Shown: positions 1 through 13,040 of the stretch, in pieces
Layout of the letters: each line of letters starts with the position of its first letter
Position numbering within the stretch: position 1 is the first letter of the stretch
Assembly: GCF_025399195.1 (NCBI RefSeq)
Contig: NW_026252162.1
Span: 24,391 to 88,390 of the forward strand
Origin: Umbelopsis ramanniana AG
Lineage: Eukaryota; Mucoromycota; Umbelopsidomycetes; Umbelopsidales; Umbelopsidaceae
Length of the DNA stretch: 64,000 nucleotides
Direction: 5' to 3'
The notes under the pieces: generated by a model
Told to the model about the DNA's origin: nothing
The model's database searches: none
Seen by the model: the letters and a program-made list of their open reading frames with translations, nothing else
Position numbers and translations under genes: made by a program

Positions 1-900
1 GTGTGGATTTTGGGATTTTTTCCTATGAATTAAATTAAGTTTTTTCACACTATACTTGACTGAGTATGTTTCACGAATCCATGGTTGATCATTTTGTGTA
101 TCAATCGCTCGTCCTGTTTGTGGTAAGTTAGCTCGTTCGGCAGAGGTGCAAACTCCTTTTTTTTTTTTTTTTTTTCAAACGGAGGTCCCCCCAACATTTT
201 ATTTTTTATTTTTAGGCGAGCGCAATAAAGCTACTGCATTTTAGAACAAGAGAGTTTTTTTTTTTTTTTTTTTCCAATCAATTTGACTGTTCAACCCAAA
301 ACGCCGACCGCAGAAGGCAGTACCTCATTGGATGACTAGCCTGGCAACCATGGAAATGACTTGCATTGTCTACAGCTTTTCAAAAGACACGCTCGGTTTA
401 ACCGAAAATAGCGTTACGGTTGGGATTTGCCATTGTCAACATTTTGAGCTACGCGACTTCCTGGGATTGTCCACTAGGTTGAAAGCGGAAACCAAGTATG
501 ACAATCCAAAAAGTTTCTACGCTTGCTCATCGGCATATGCGATACCCACGGACTTTAATACCAAACACTGTCAGAGCGAGATTAGAGACAAGCTGAGAGA
601 CTAAATTTTTAGACTTCTTTTTTTTGAAAAAGTGCTATGTACGCCGGTCACCACAGATGATGGCAAACAGATAGCTTTGTATGGGAGATGACGAAGGGGC
701 GTTTTAAGGTCATTCCGGTACGAGGATAATGAAGGTTGGCTTCAGTGGCGCGCTCCCATCACTCGGTTTTTCAGAGGGGGGCGGGCGGCGGGGAAGAAGT
801 TGAAATTGAACCGTGTGAAACGACGTGACATCGATCGCTTGTCCTGCACACAGCGGCTCCGCTGTAGTGTCGCCCCCGTCGCCATTGACTTTTGCTTGCC
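1..900. other. gene-poor left edge and CSN5 upstream region
   Basis: No gene can be supported here. The stretch holds two long T tracts (around 158-175 and 256-272). A 90-codon open frame at 332-604 (+) has no recognisable domain; it could be the last exon of a gene lying to the left or chance. The last 100 bases before position 901 are the likely 5' untranslated region of the next gene. Confidence 0.5.
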
Positions 901-2407
<1,507 letters not shown>

Positions 2408-2414
2408 AAATATT

Positions 2415-2428
2415 AATAAATAAATAAA
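2415..2428 (+). terminator. probable polyadenylation signal of CSN5
   Basis: Three overlapping AATAAA hexamers lie 8-21 bases after the CSN5 stop codon. They match the eukaryotic poly(A) signal consensus. The function is inferred. Confidence 0.55.
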
Positions 2429-2906
2429 AAGGTCCACTCAACTCATCGTGCGCTCCCTCGGCTTACTGTCAGACACTTCTTCTTTTGTCAAGTTCGGCCT
2501 GTGATGATGTGTTACATTTCTATTATACCCGTACGACATGTCGGTGCAACATATCTTTATGCAGCCTTTTTTTTCCGGATTTCCACTTCACCCGACAAGC
2601 GGGAACGCTTCGAGCGGCATATCCTTTTACCAGCCTTCTTGACAAGCCGAGCGTCTGAGCTTCAGGTGCATTGACGTGCATCGCATAATTTAATTTTAAA
2701 ATACAACTCAAACACCATTTAGATTTGATTGGTTTTCATCATTTATTTACGAGCCTGGTTCCCTCTAGTTTGACTGGCAGGTAGAATGGAAATATACATG
2801 AGGTAGGACGAAGGAACCGAGGAGAAGCGGGAAGATAGGCAATTAATGTATTCTGGGTAGTGTGTGTGTCTGTTATACAGTATCCGTCCATCGGTGTGAC
2901 TCTATT

Positions 2907-4601
2907 TCACTTGTGCGTCTTTTCATGACGACTCAGTTGATCAGGGCGAGAAAATCTACGGTCACAACTGGGTAAAGAGCATTTGAACGGACGCTCGCCA
3001 GTATGCACTCGGGTCTGCCAAGAAAGTGTGAGCACCATTGTACATCGTGGGATGAACTTGTTCATTAACTTACATGCTTGGTAAGGTTACTGCTTTCAGC
3101 AAATCGTTTGTCACAACCTTCGAATTTGCAGCGGAAAGGCTTTTCACCAGAATGAACACGCTTGTGGATGGTAAGCGCTCCGGAGATGGAAAACTCCTTG
3201 GCACATCCAGCTTCAGGGCATCGGTAGGGCTTTTCACCGGTATGCCTACGCATATGTTGAGTCATGATGTTGGCCTCAGAGAACCGTTTGTTACAAATGT
3301 TACATTGATAAGGTTTGTCACCTTGAGTCGATGGAGTGAGTGAGTGAGTGGAACCATAAACCATACATTATTTCTATCACTGCTTTACCTGTATGGGTCT
3401 GGATATGACGCATGACCTTTTGCCGTTGGGTGAATGCGCGACCTTGTCGTTCACATTCCTCCCACGAGCATATATATTGACTCTTGCCAGTACCAATGTG
3501 CCGTTCGGAGAGATGGCCAGTGAGATCATCAAAGGATTCGAATCGAGTTTCGCATCCTTGCCAGTGACAGCCATGCTTGAGTTCAGGGGCACCCAAATGT
3601 TCTTCGCAAAGATGGGTCATCAAATCATCGGTGTCGTCTCTCTCTGTCTGACACGTTTCCCAGCGACATTGGTTGCTTGCTTTGATGGACTTGGACCCAA
3701 CGTGCAGTTTGGTCAAGTGCGGAATGAGATCATCAATGCACTTGAACACCGCCGCACATGCAGCCCAGAGACACCGAGCTTCGCCTTGTTGTTCGTCAAG
3801 TTTACGCTTATGTCCAGCCGATGATGTATTTGCTGCTGCCACTGCTGCCTCAGACAAAGTAGCTAATGACGCAGTATCAACGCGATCCACATTGGAGGAA
3901 CGACGTTCTTCCGAAGGTTGATTGTTCTCCTTCTGTTGCTGGGTGGTCAAGGCGTCTTGGTCAAGGCTGGCTATGGTGGGTGTAGTGGGGTCAGACAGAC
4001 TCCTGGAACCCAACGATTGACGCTGACCATGTTGCGTTTGAGGCGTATTAAGTCTTACTGCATGATGAGTAAACGCATTATGTTGACGATGGTAATCAGA
4101 AATAGCCGTAGCAACAGGAGTAGGATTGGCAGGAGCTGGGGGCATCGTATAAGGTGCGATGGGTCTCAATGCCTGATAATGATGAGAAACCGCCGGTCGA
4201 AGTGCATAAGGTAAAGGCCGTTCTGGTGGAGAACAACATGACTGCGGTTGGGTTTCCTGGGCAGCTACCGGACAGCAATCTACACAACAATCGTCCACAA
4301 TGGTAGTGCATGCAGCTGCTTGCGTTTTTGGAGAGCTCGATTCCACGCTAGCAGACGGGGTATGGGCTGCAACGGGGGATGTTGGGGGAGGTATTACGGG
4401 AGCAGCCTGCACCATTGGAGCCGGCGGCCAAGGCTGTCGGAATGCATTAACGGGAATATCTTGTGGATTAGCCACTACATAGATGATTTGTGGTTGAGGA
4501 AAATGGTGGTGATGTCGATGGTGGTGATGCGGCTCAGTCTCTTTGCAAACAGAGTCTGCTTGCGATGAAGAGGTTGTCAATGACGAAGCAAAATCGGTCA
4601 T
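2907..4601 (-). CDS. Zap1-like C2H2 zinc-finger transcription factor
   Basis: Likely a nuclear zinc-responsive activator. Three exons (4601-3389, 3321-3074, 3014-2907) join in frame to 522 residues. The first half is low-complexity and carries a His run (HHHHRHHHH near residues 25-33) and a Cys-rich patch (CCVDCC...SCC near 110-125). The second half has about eight C2H2 fingers. The first ones have the long CxWxxC...HL..xH form, and the fourth ([15 protein letters not shown]...H..TH) with the preceding HIGTGKS linker closely resembles the zinc-sensing region of yeast Zap1. Four classical TGEKP-linked fingers follow, the last ending [15 protein letters not shown]. It shares a 1-kb divergent promoter with ACC1. 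The Zap1 assignment is from remembered motif similarity; another C2H2 regulator of the same layout is possible. Confidence 0.75.
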
Positions 4602-5481
4602 GCTTGGTTATAATAATTATTTGTCAACATCAACTATGAATTGATGTGTGAGAATGTCTAAGATTTTGCTGACTGAGGGGGAAAAAATTGTTTTTATTAA
4701 AATAAAAAATGGCCCACTCGAGGAGTCGAAAGGGTGACTTTCCCATGTCAGCAATGTTATTGTCAAACACCGAACGATTTATTGGTATCAAGGCATCCTC
4801 CAGGCACTGCACCACTATGTTCACAGGAAAAACTTCCTTGCAAGTCATAAAAACAACACACTCTTCACCTACCAGATAACAAAATGATGCTCATATACTC
4901 GATATATACCATCTCAGGGTTTGGTTCAGTATCATGCCTAATGGTACTTTCTCTGCCATTTGGCATTGGGTTAAGCACGCAGTTGTGATTGGGGCAAGGG
5001 ATGGGGGGAAAAAAATCCGCTGGGCGGCCGAACATTGCCAGTCGCAAAGTGTGCTGGAGAAGATCACAGAAACAAAAAAAAATAATTCAAAGGGCGACGT
5101 AGCCTGAAGGCAAGAGAAAGGCAACTAGAGAGTTGGGGAAGAGCAGTTCATAAAATTAAAGTACTACGGAGATACACTTATGTAATGGACTATGTTTTCC
5201 CGTTATCAAGAAATATTCAGCGCACCCCAAAAGTTATTGGCATGTCCATTGCTTGGTGTTTGGGCCCTGGGCAGGTTTTGGGGAGGAAGAAGGAGACAGC
5301 CACCGACAAAGCCAGTCACAACAACCCAACCCGCTCACAACCGGCACAATAAATTATTGTTTCTGGGGACTTTTTCAATTCCCTTTTTATTGCAGCAACT
5401 CCCTTTCTCTACTCTCTGAAAACTTTTTGTTGTTGTCGATCGGTTATCGCTTTCTCCATCGAAGAAGCACGTATATATACA

Positions 5482-5483
<2 letters not shown>

Positions 5484-5518
<35 letters not shown>
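5484..5518. repeat. (CA)n microsatellite in the ACC1 upstream region
   Basis: A 35-base uninterrupted CA/TG dinucleotide repeat, about 130 bp upstream of the ACC1 start codon and just before its TATA-like box. Its length is likely polymorphic between strains. Confidence 0.97.
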
Positions 5519-5519
<1 letters not shown>

Positions 5520-5525
5520 AATCCG

Positions 5526-5533
5526 TATATAAG
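5526..5533 (+). promoter_or_regulatory. TATA-like element of ACC1
   Basis: TATATAAG lies 115 bp before the ACC1 ATG, directly after the CA repeat. Position and sequence fit a core promoter element; its use is inferred. Confidence 0.5.
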
Positions 5534-5647
5534 CGTGCACACAATAGAGTTACCGGACAACCACATCTTTTTCTATAATTTACAACACACATTCCCATCT
5601 AGTCTATAAATCATACAAAGCATCCTATTACAATAACATCAACCATC

Positions 5648-8600
5648 ATGTCCTCCTCCTCAAAGACCGTCTCGGAGCACTTTTTGGGTTAGTACTACTT
5701 TTTTGTCAAGTTACATTGTTAGGCGTTTTCTGACCTTGTTTCTTTTTTTAGGTGGAAACTCATTGAACAATGCACCAGCTGGCACTGTGCGAGATTTCGT
5801 TCAGGCCAATGAAGGTCATACTGTCATCACAAAGGTTCTTATCGCCAACAACGGTATGGCTGCTATGAAGGAGATTCGTTCCGTCCGAAAATGGGCCTAC
5901 GAAACGTTTGGAAACGAACGTGCTATCGAATTCACTGTTATGGCCACTCCTGAGGATTTGAAGGCCAACGCAGAATACATCAGAATGGCAGATCAATACG
6001 TAGAAGTACCTGGAGGTAGCAACAACAACAACTACGCTAATGTTGAACTCATTGTTGATATTGCTGAGCGCACTGGTGTTCATGCTGTTTGGGCTGGTTG
6101 GTAAGTGTGAATTTGCGTTGGTGAAAGCTTTCCATAGCTTGGAGGTTATGTTTTTGGGGCAAGTCCGTGTAACGCTGGTTTTGAATGCGCCGATTGATTT
6201 TTTTAATATTTTTTTTTGGTTTTCCTTCTTTAGGGGCCACGCTTCTGAAAACCCTCGACTTCCTGAATCTTTGGCCAAGTCAAAGCACAGATGTGTCTTC
6301 ATTGGTCCCCCGGGTTCCGCTATGAGATCACTTGGTGACAAGATCTCCTCTACCATCGTCGCACAGAGCGCTGATGTCCCTACCATGGGATGGAGCGGTG
6401 ACGGTATTGACGAGGTCATCCGTACTCCTGAAGGCCACGTCATGGTCGCTGAAGATGTGTATGAAAAGGCTCTGGTTAGAACCGCTGAAGATGGTTTAGC
6501 TTCGGCTGAAAAGATTGGCTTCCCTGTCATGATCAAGGCTTCCGAAGGTGGTGGTGGTAAAGGTATCCGTAAGGTCGACAGTGCTGAAAACTTCAAGCAG
6601 CTTTTCGCTCAAGTCCAAGGTGAAATTCCTGGTTCTCCTATCTTCATCATGAAGCTCGCTGGCAATGCTCGCCATCTTGAAGTCCAACTTTTGGCCGATC
6701 AGTATGGCAACGCCATCAGTTTGTTCGGTCGTGATTGTTCCGTTCAACGTCGTCATCAAAAGATTATTGAAGAGGCTCCTGTCACCATCGCCAAACCCGA
6801 TCGATTTGAGGCTATGGAAAAGGCCGCTGTCCGCTTGGCCAAGCTCGTCGGTTACGTGTCGGCTGGTACTGTTGAGTACCTTTACAGTCATCAACAAGAC
6901 AACTTCTTTTTCTTGGAGTTGAACCCAAGACTTCAAGTTGAACATCCTACCACTGAGATGGTGTCTGGTGTCAATTTGCCCGCTGCTCAATTGCAGATTG
7001 CTATGGGTATCCCTCTTTACCGTATTCGTGATATTCGTGTCCTTTATGGTCTGCAACCCAACGGTACCTCTGAAATCGATTTCGATTTCGCTACCCAACA
7101 GGCCCAAGAGTCTCAACGCAAGCCTACTCCCAAGGGTCACGTTATTGCTGTCCGTATCACGGCTGAAAACCCAGATGCTGGTTTCAAGCCTTCTTCTGGT
7201 ATGATGCAAGAACTCAATTTCCGTTCCAGTACAAATGTTTGGGGTTATTTCTCAGTTGTCTCCGCTGGTGGTCTTCACGAATTTGCTGACTCTCAATTTG
7301 GTCACATTTTCGCTTACGGTGAAAACCGTCAACAATCACGAAAGAACATGGTCGTTGCTTTGAAGGAATTGTCCATTCGTGGTGATTTCAGAACCACAGT
7401 TGAATACCTTATTCGTTTGTTGGAGACCCCCGACTTTGAGCATAACACCATCAACACTGGCTGGTTGGATACTCTTATTTCCAACAAGTTGACTGCCGAG
7501 CGTCCTGATACTACTCTCGCTGTCTTCTGCGGTGCTGTCACCAAGGCTCACAGCATGTCCATTGAATGCTGGCAACAATACAAGGCCAGCCTTGAAAAGG
7601 GTCAAATCCCTAGCAAGGACACTCTCAAGACCGTCTTCACTGTTGACTTTGTCTATGAGGAAGTCCGTTACAAGTTCACTGTCACTCGGTCTGGCCCTGA
7701 TCTCTATACTCTCTACCTTAACGGTACCAAGACCATGGTCTCCGTTCGTGACTTGTCCGATGGTGGTCTCCTTGTCTCTATTGGTGGCAAGTCTCACACC
7801 ACTTACTCTCGTGAGGAAGTCCAAGCCACTCGTATGATGATCGACGGTAAGACATGTTTGTTGGAGAAGGAAAGTGATCCTACCCAACTTCGTTCTCCTT
7901 CACCTGGTAAGCTTGTTAGCTTGCTTATTGAGAACGGTGATCACATTAAGGCTGGTCAAGCATTTGCTGAAATCGAGGTAAGCAGTTTGTTGGGCATACA
8001 GTGAGTTCTTTTTTTGCATGTATGGTTAACTTTTTTTTTTTTCCCATTAGGTCATGAAAATGTACATGCCTTTGATCGCAACGGAGGACGGTATTGTTCA
8101 ATTCATTAAGCAGACCGGTGCTACTCTTGAGGCTGGTGATATCATTGGTATCCTCGCTTTAGATGACCCTACTCGTGTTAAGCAAGCCACTCCCTTCAAT
8201 GGACAGGTTCCCTCTTTCGGACCTCCCCACATTGTTGGTGACAAGCCCATCCAAAAGTACATTGCCAATACCCGCATTCTTGATCTCATTTTGCAAGGTT
8301 TCGACAACCAATCTTTGGTCCAAGCTACCGTCAAGGAACTCACCGAGGTTTTGAGAAACCCTGCTTTGCCTTATTCCGAGGTGTTGTCCATGTTCTCTGT
8401 TCTTTCTGGTCGTATGCCTGCTCGTTTGGAGAACACTTTGGTCAGCATTACTGAGAAGGCTCGTGCTGCTGAAGAGGAATTCCCTGCCAAGCAATTGCAA
8501 GAGGCTGTTCAAGAATTTGTTCGCGCCAACATCAACACCCAGGCTGAAGCCACCAACTTGAAGAACTCTTTGGCTCCCCTTACTGACATCTTTGAGCGCT

Positions 8601-11600
8601 ACAAGGATGGTCTTAAGCAACACGAATATGCTGTCATTGTTCAGTACATTGAAAAGTACTATGATGGTGAAATCCTTTTCAACGGCCAAGTTCGTGAAGA
8701 AGAAGTCATTCTTACTCTCAGAGATCAAAACAAGGATAACTTGGATAATGTCGTCAGCATTGTTCTTTCTCACGCCAAGGTGGTTAGCAAGAACAACTTG
8801 GTGTTGATGCTTTTGGATCTTATCAACCCTGCCTCTGGTGCTCTTGACAAGTACTTCACTACCGTCTTGAAGAAGTTGTCTGAGCTCGATACTCGTGCTA
8901 CTCAAAAGGTTGCTCTCAAGGCTCGTGAATTGCTCATCCTTTGCCAACTTCCATCTTATGAAGAACGCAAGTCTCAAATGTACCAAATTCTTAAGAGTTC
9001 CGTCACTGAGAGTGTTTATGGTGGTGGCACCGAGTCGCGCCCTCCTAGCTATGACGCCTTCAAGGATTTGATTGATACCAAGATCAACGTTTTTGACGTT
9101 TTGCCTACTTTCTTCTACAATGAAGATCCATGGATCAGCTTGGCAGCCATTGAAGTTTACTGCCGTCGTTCTTACAACGCATACAAGATCTTGGACATCG
9201 ATTACCAATTGGAAAACGATCCTTACGTTGTTGCCTGGAAGTTCTTGCTTCCTACTGCTGCTCGCTCTGTTGACTCTCCCAACAAGCGTATCGCTTCTCA
9301 CTCTGATTTGACCTTCTTGCTTAGCAAGACTGAAGAGGAGCCCATCCGTACTGGTGCTATGATTGCATGCAAGTCCATCGAGCAACTCGAAGACAACTTG
9401 AACCGTGTTCTTTCTCCTTTCCTTGAGCAAGAACCTGCTTTCCCTGCTATGATGATGAACCGCCCCAACGGTGCTGCCAAGCCCAAGGTTCAGCGCATGG
9501 AAAACATTTTGAACCTTGCTCTTCAAAGCGATGCTGAACATGATGATGATTACTGGAAGCCCAAGGTCACTGAGTGGATCGCATCTCACGCTGAAGATTT
9601 CCGCAAGGCTAACCTTCGTCGTATCACCGTCGTTGTCTGCCGTGTCAACCAGTGGCCCGATTACTATACCTTCCGTGAGCAAAACGATTACTCTGAGGAT
9701 CAGACCATTCGTCACATTGAGCCTGCTATGGCTTACCAACTTGAATTGGCTCGTCTTTCCAACTTCGATATCAAGCCTTGCCACATCGAGAACAGACAAA
9801 TGCATGTCTACTATGCTGTTGCCAAGGAGAATCCCCATGATTGCCGTTTCTTCATTCGTGCCTTGGTTCGTCCTGGTCGTGTCAGAGACTCTGTCCGTAC
9901 TGCTGATTACCTTATCTCTGAAAGTGATCGTCTGCTTAACGATATTCTTGACACCTTGGAAATCGTTGGTCAGCAATACAAGAACTCCGATTGTAACCAT
10001 TTGTTCATCAACTTCATCCCCACCTTTGCTATTGAAGCTGAAGATGTCGAGAATGCTTTGAAGGGCTTCGTCGACCGTCACGGAAAGAGACTTTGGAAGC
10101 TTCGTGTCACAGGTGCTGAAATTCGTTTCAACGTTCAATCCAAGCGTTATGACTCCCCTATCATTCCTCTCAGATTCACTGTCGACAACGTTTCTGGTTT
10201 CATCTTGAAGGTTGATGTCTACCAAGAAGTCAAGACTGAAAAGGGTAACTGGGTCCTCAAGTCCATGAGCGGCGAGCCTGGCCCCATGCACTTGCAATCT
10301 TTGAGCACTCCTTACCCTACCAAGGAATGGTTGCAACCCCGTCGCTACAAGGCCCATCTTATGGGAACCACCTATGTTTATGATTTCCCTGAACTCTTCC
10401 GTCAATCCGTTCAAGTCGAATGGTCTAAGGCTGTCAAGGCTAACCCTGCATTGAAGGCTCCTTCCAATGTTCTTGAGAGCAAGGAATTGATGTTGGATGA
10501 CGATGGTCAGCTTCAGGAAATTGATCGTGCTCCTGGTACGAACACGGTTGGTATGGTTGCCTGGCTCTTTAAGATGCGCACTCCCGAATATCCCCAGGGT
10601 CGTCGTGTTATTGTCATTGCCAACGATATCACGTTCAAGATTGGTTCTTTCGGTACCGCTGAAGATGACGTCTTCTACAAGGCTTCTGAATACGCTCGTA
10701 CCCTTGGTATTCCTCGTGTCTACTTGTCTGCCAACTCTGGTGCTCGCATTGGTCTCGCTGATGAATTCATCAGTCAATTCAAGGCTGCCTGGAAGGATCC
10801 CGAAAACCCCTCTGCTGGTTTCAAGTATCTCTACTTGACTCCTGAGCTCAACCGCACCATCAACCAAAATGGTCAACCCACTATTCTCACTCAGGAAATT
10901 GTTGATGATGGTGAGACTCGTTACCGTATCACTGATGTGATCGGTTCTACTGATGGTTTGGGTGTTGAAAACTTGAGAGGCTCTGGTCTCATTGCCGGTG
11001 CTACTTCCCGTGCCTACGATGATATCTTCACCATTACCCTTGTTACCTGCCGCTCTGTTGGTATCGGTGCTTACCTTGTCCGTCTTGGTCAACGTACCGT
11101 TCAAAACGAAGGTCAACCTATCATCTTGACGGGTGCTCCTGCCTTGAACAAGGTTCTGGGTCGTGAAGTCTACAGCTCCAACTTGCAGTTGGGTGGTACT
11201 CAAATCATGTACAAGAATGGTGTGTCTCATTTGACCGCTGAGAACGATTTGGAAGGTATCGGAAAGATTGTTCACTGGTTGTCTTACATTCCTGAATGCC
11301 GTGGCGCACCGGTCACTATGGCTATTGGTGCTGACCCCGTTGACCGTGATATCGAGTACACTCCTCCTCGTGGACCTTCCGACCCTAGATGCTTCTTGGA
11401 TGGTAAGGAAGAGAATGGCAAGTGGCTCAGTGGTTTCTTCGATCAAGGTTCTTTCGTGGAAACTTTGTCTGGTTGGGCTCGTACTGTGGTGGTTGGTCGT
11501 GCCCGTTTGGGTGGTATCCCCATGGGTGTTGTTGCTGTTGAGTCTCGCACGGTTGAGAACATCGTTCCTGCTGATCCTGCCAACGCTGATTCCACCGAAC

Positions 11601-12592
11601 AATTGCTTATGGAAGCCGGTGGTGTCTGGTACCCCAACTCTGCCTACAAGACTGCTCAAGCTATCAACGATTTCAACAAGGGTGAACAACTTCCTTTGAT
11701 TATCTTTGCTAACTGGCGTGGTTTCTCGGGTGGTCAACGTGATATGTTCAACGAAGTTCTCAAGTATGGTGCTCAAATTGTCGATGCTTTGAGCAACTAC
11801 AAGCAACCTGTGTTCGTTTACGTCATTCCTAATGGTGAACTCCGTGGTGGTGCCTGGGTCGTCGTGGACCCCACTATCAACCAAGATATGATGGAGATGT
11901 ATGCCGATGTCAAGGCACGTGGTGGTGTTCTCGAACCCGAAGGTATTGTTGAAATCAAGTACCGCCGCGCCCAACTGTTGGCTACCATGGAACGTTTGGA
12001 TGAGAAGTATGCTAGCTTCAAGGCTCAAGTTGAAGATAGCTCCAAGACGGCTGAAGAGAAGGCTGAAGCTAAGCGACAGATGGAAGAACGTGAACAAGAA
12101 CTTTTGCCTGTGTACCAACAGATTGCTTTGCAATTTGCTGACCTTCACGATACTGCTGGTCGTATGATGGCCAAGGGTGTCATTCGCAAGCCTTTGGAAT
12201 GGAAGGATGCTAGACGTTACTTCTACTGGAGATTGCGTCGCAGACTTGGTGAAGAATATGTCTTCCGCTCTTTGTTGACGGCCAACGCCAAGTTGACCCG
12301 TGATTCCATGCTTGCCTTGTTGAAGCAGTGGTTCCAAGCTGATGTTGAGCAAGAGCATAACTGGGAAGACGATGATCAAGCTGTTAGCAACTGGTTCGAT
12401 CACCACGCTACATCTATTCAAGACAGAATCAGCCGTATCAAGAGCTCTGCTACCAGTGACCAAATTCTTTCCCTTGGCTCCAACGATCAACAAGCTGTGG
12501 TTGATGGTTTTGCTAAGCTCCTGGAAAACATGAGCGCTGATGCTCGCAAGGAAGTTCTTAGACGATTGGCTGTGTCTGCTGGTATACAGTAA
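5648..12592 (+). CDS. ACC1: acetyl-CoA carboxylase (multidomain, biotin-dependent)
   Basis: Cytosolic enzyme that carboxylates acetyl-CoA to malonyl-CoA, the committed step of fatty-acid synthesis. Four exons (5648-5687, 5752-6100, 6234-7977, 8051-12592) join in frame to 2,224 residues, the normal fungal size. In order: biotin carboxylase domain with ATP-grasp glycine loop ([10 protein letters not shown]) and [11 protein letters not shown]; biotin carrier domain with the lysine in EVMKMYMPL, which spans the third intron; a long central region; then the carboxyltransferase halves with [19 protein letters not shown]-like and [14 protein letters not shown] blocks and the [12 protein letters not shown] motif. 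The start [12 protein letters not shown] precedes the conserved FLGGNSLNN. Codon use is strongly biased (no TTA, CTA or TCA across about 1,480 codons of the last exon), as in highly expressed genes. Nothing looks broken. Confidence 0.98.
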
Positions 12593-12748
12593 ACTATGCT
12601 CGGAGCATCTTAATCTACATGACGGAATAGGATCCCTTGTATCCCAAACCATCTCTCTACAGTTTCGTAGTTGATTGTATATTAGTTTTTTTCTTTTCCA
12701 AAGACATTTCCCCCCGATTATCTTTCTATTCTTTTTTTTTGTATCTCA

Positions 12749-12754
12749 AATAAA
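12749..12754 (+). terminator. probable ACC1 polyadenylation signal
   Basis: AATAAA sits 157 bp after the ACC1 stop, following a T-rich stretch. It is a plausible poly(A) signal; use is inferred. Confidence 0.5.
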
Positions 12755-13040
12755 ACTATGCAGTGTGTGTGTGTAATCATTTAAATATCAAAAAGCAAAA
12801 AGTAAAGAAAAGTGCGATAGAATGTCAAGTTCTGGCTGAACGTCCGAAATGGGAATTTGGGCCAAGCGTCAAAGGCGATTTCGGCACTCTTTATTTTTTC
12901 TTCCATATCTTTTTTATTTTCTCTTCTGCTTTTGCGTACCTCCTTAATCTCTTCTTCCTTTCTTCTCTAATCTCTGCCAAGGACTCACGATGGAAACAGC
13001 TCTCTCGTCTGCTCCTGTGTCAGGTACTTCTTTTTAACCC

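Larger units (their letters stand above)
4602..5647. promoter_or_regulatory. shared divergent upstream region of the Zap1-like gene and ACC1
   Basis: A space of 1,046 bp between two divergent genes. I see no gene in it. It contains the CA-dinucleotide tract and a TATA-like element near the ACC1 side, both listed separately. Confidence 0.6.

Noticed and set aside
332..604. 90-codon ORF near the left edge
   Set aside because: No domain, no promoter-like signal and no homology I can recognise. It may be chance or a terminal exon of a gene outside the window.
3393..3824. 143-codon plus-strand ORF
   Set aside because: It is antisense to the zinc-finger exons of the Zap1-like gene, whose coding is unambiguous.
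5253..5609. ORF containing a Thr-His repeat
   Set aside because: The repeat is only the CA microsatellite translated; the region is the ACC1 promoter and leader.
8159..12652. 1,497-codon open frame on the minus strand
   Set aside because: It lies in codon register with ACC1 and is explained by ACC1 avoiding TTA, CTA and TCA; the translation has no recognisable domain.
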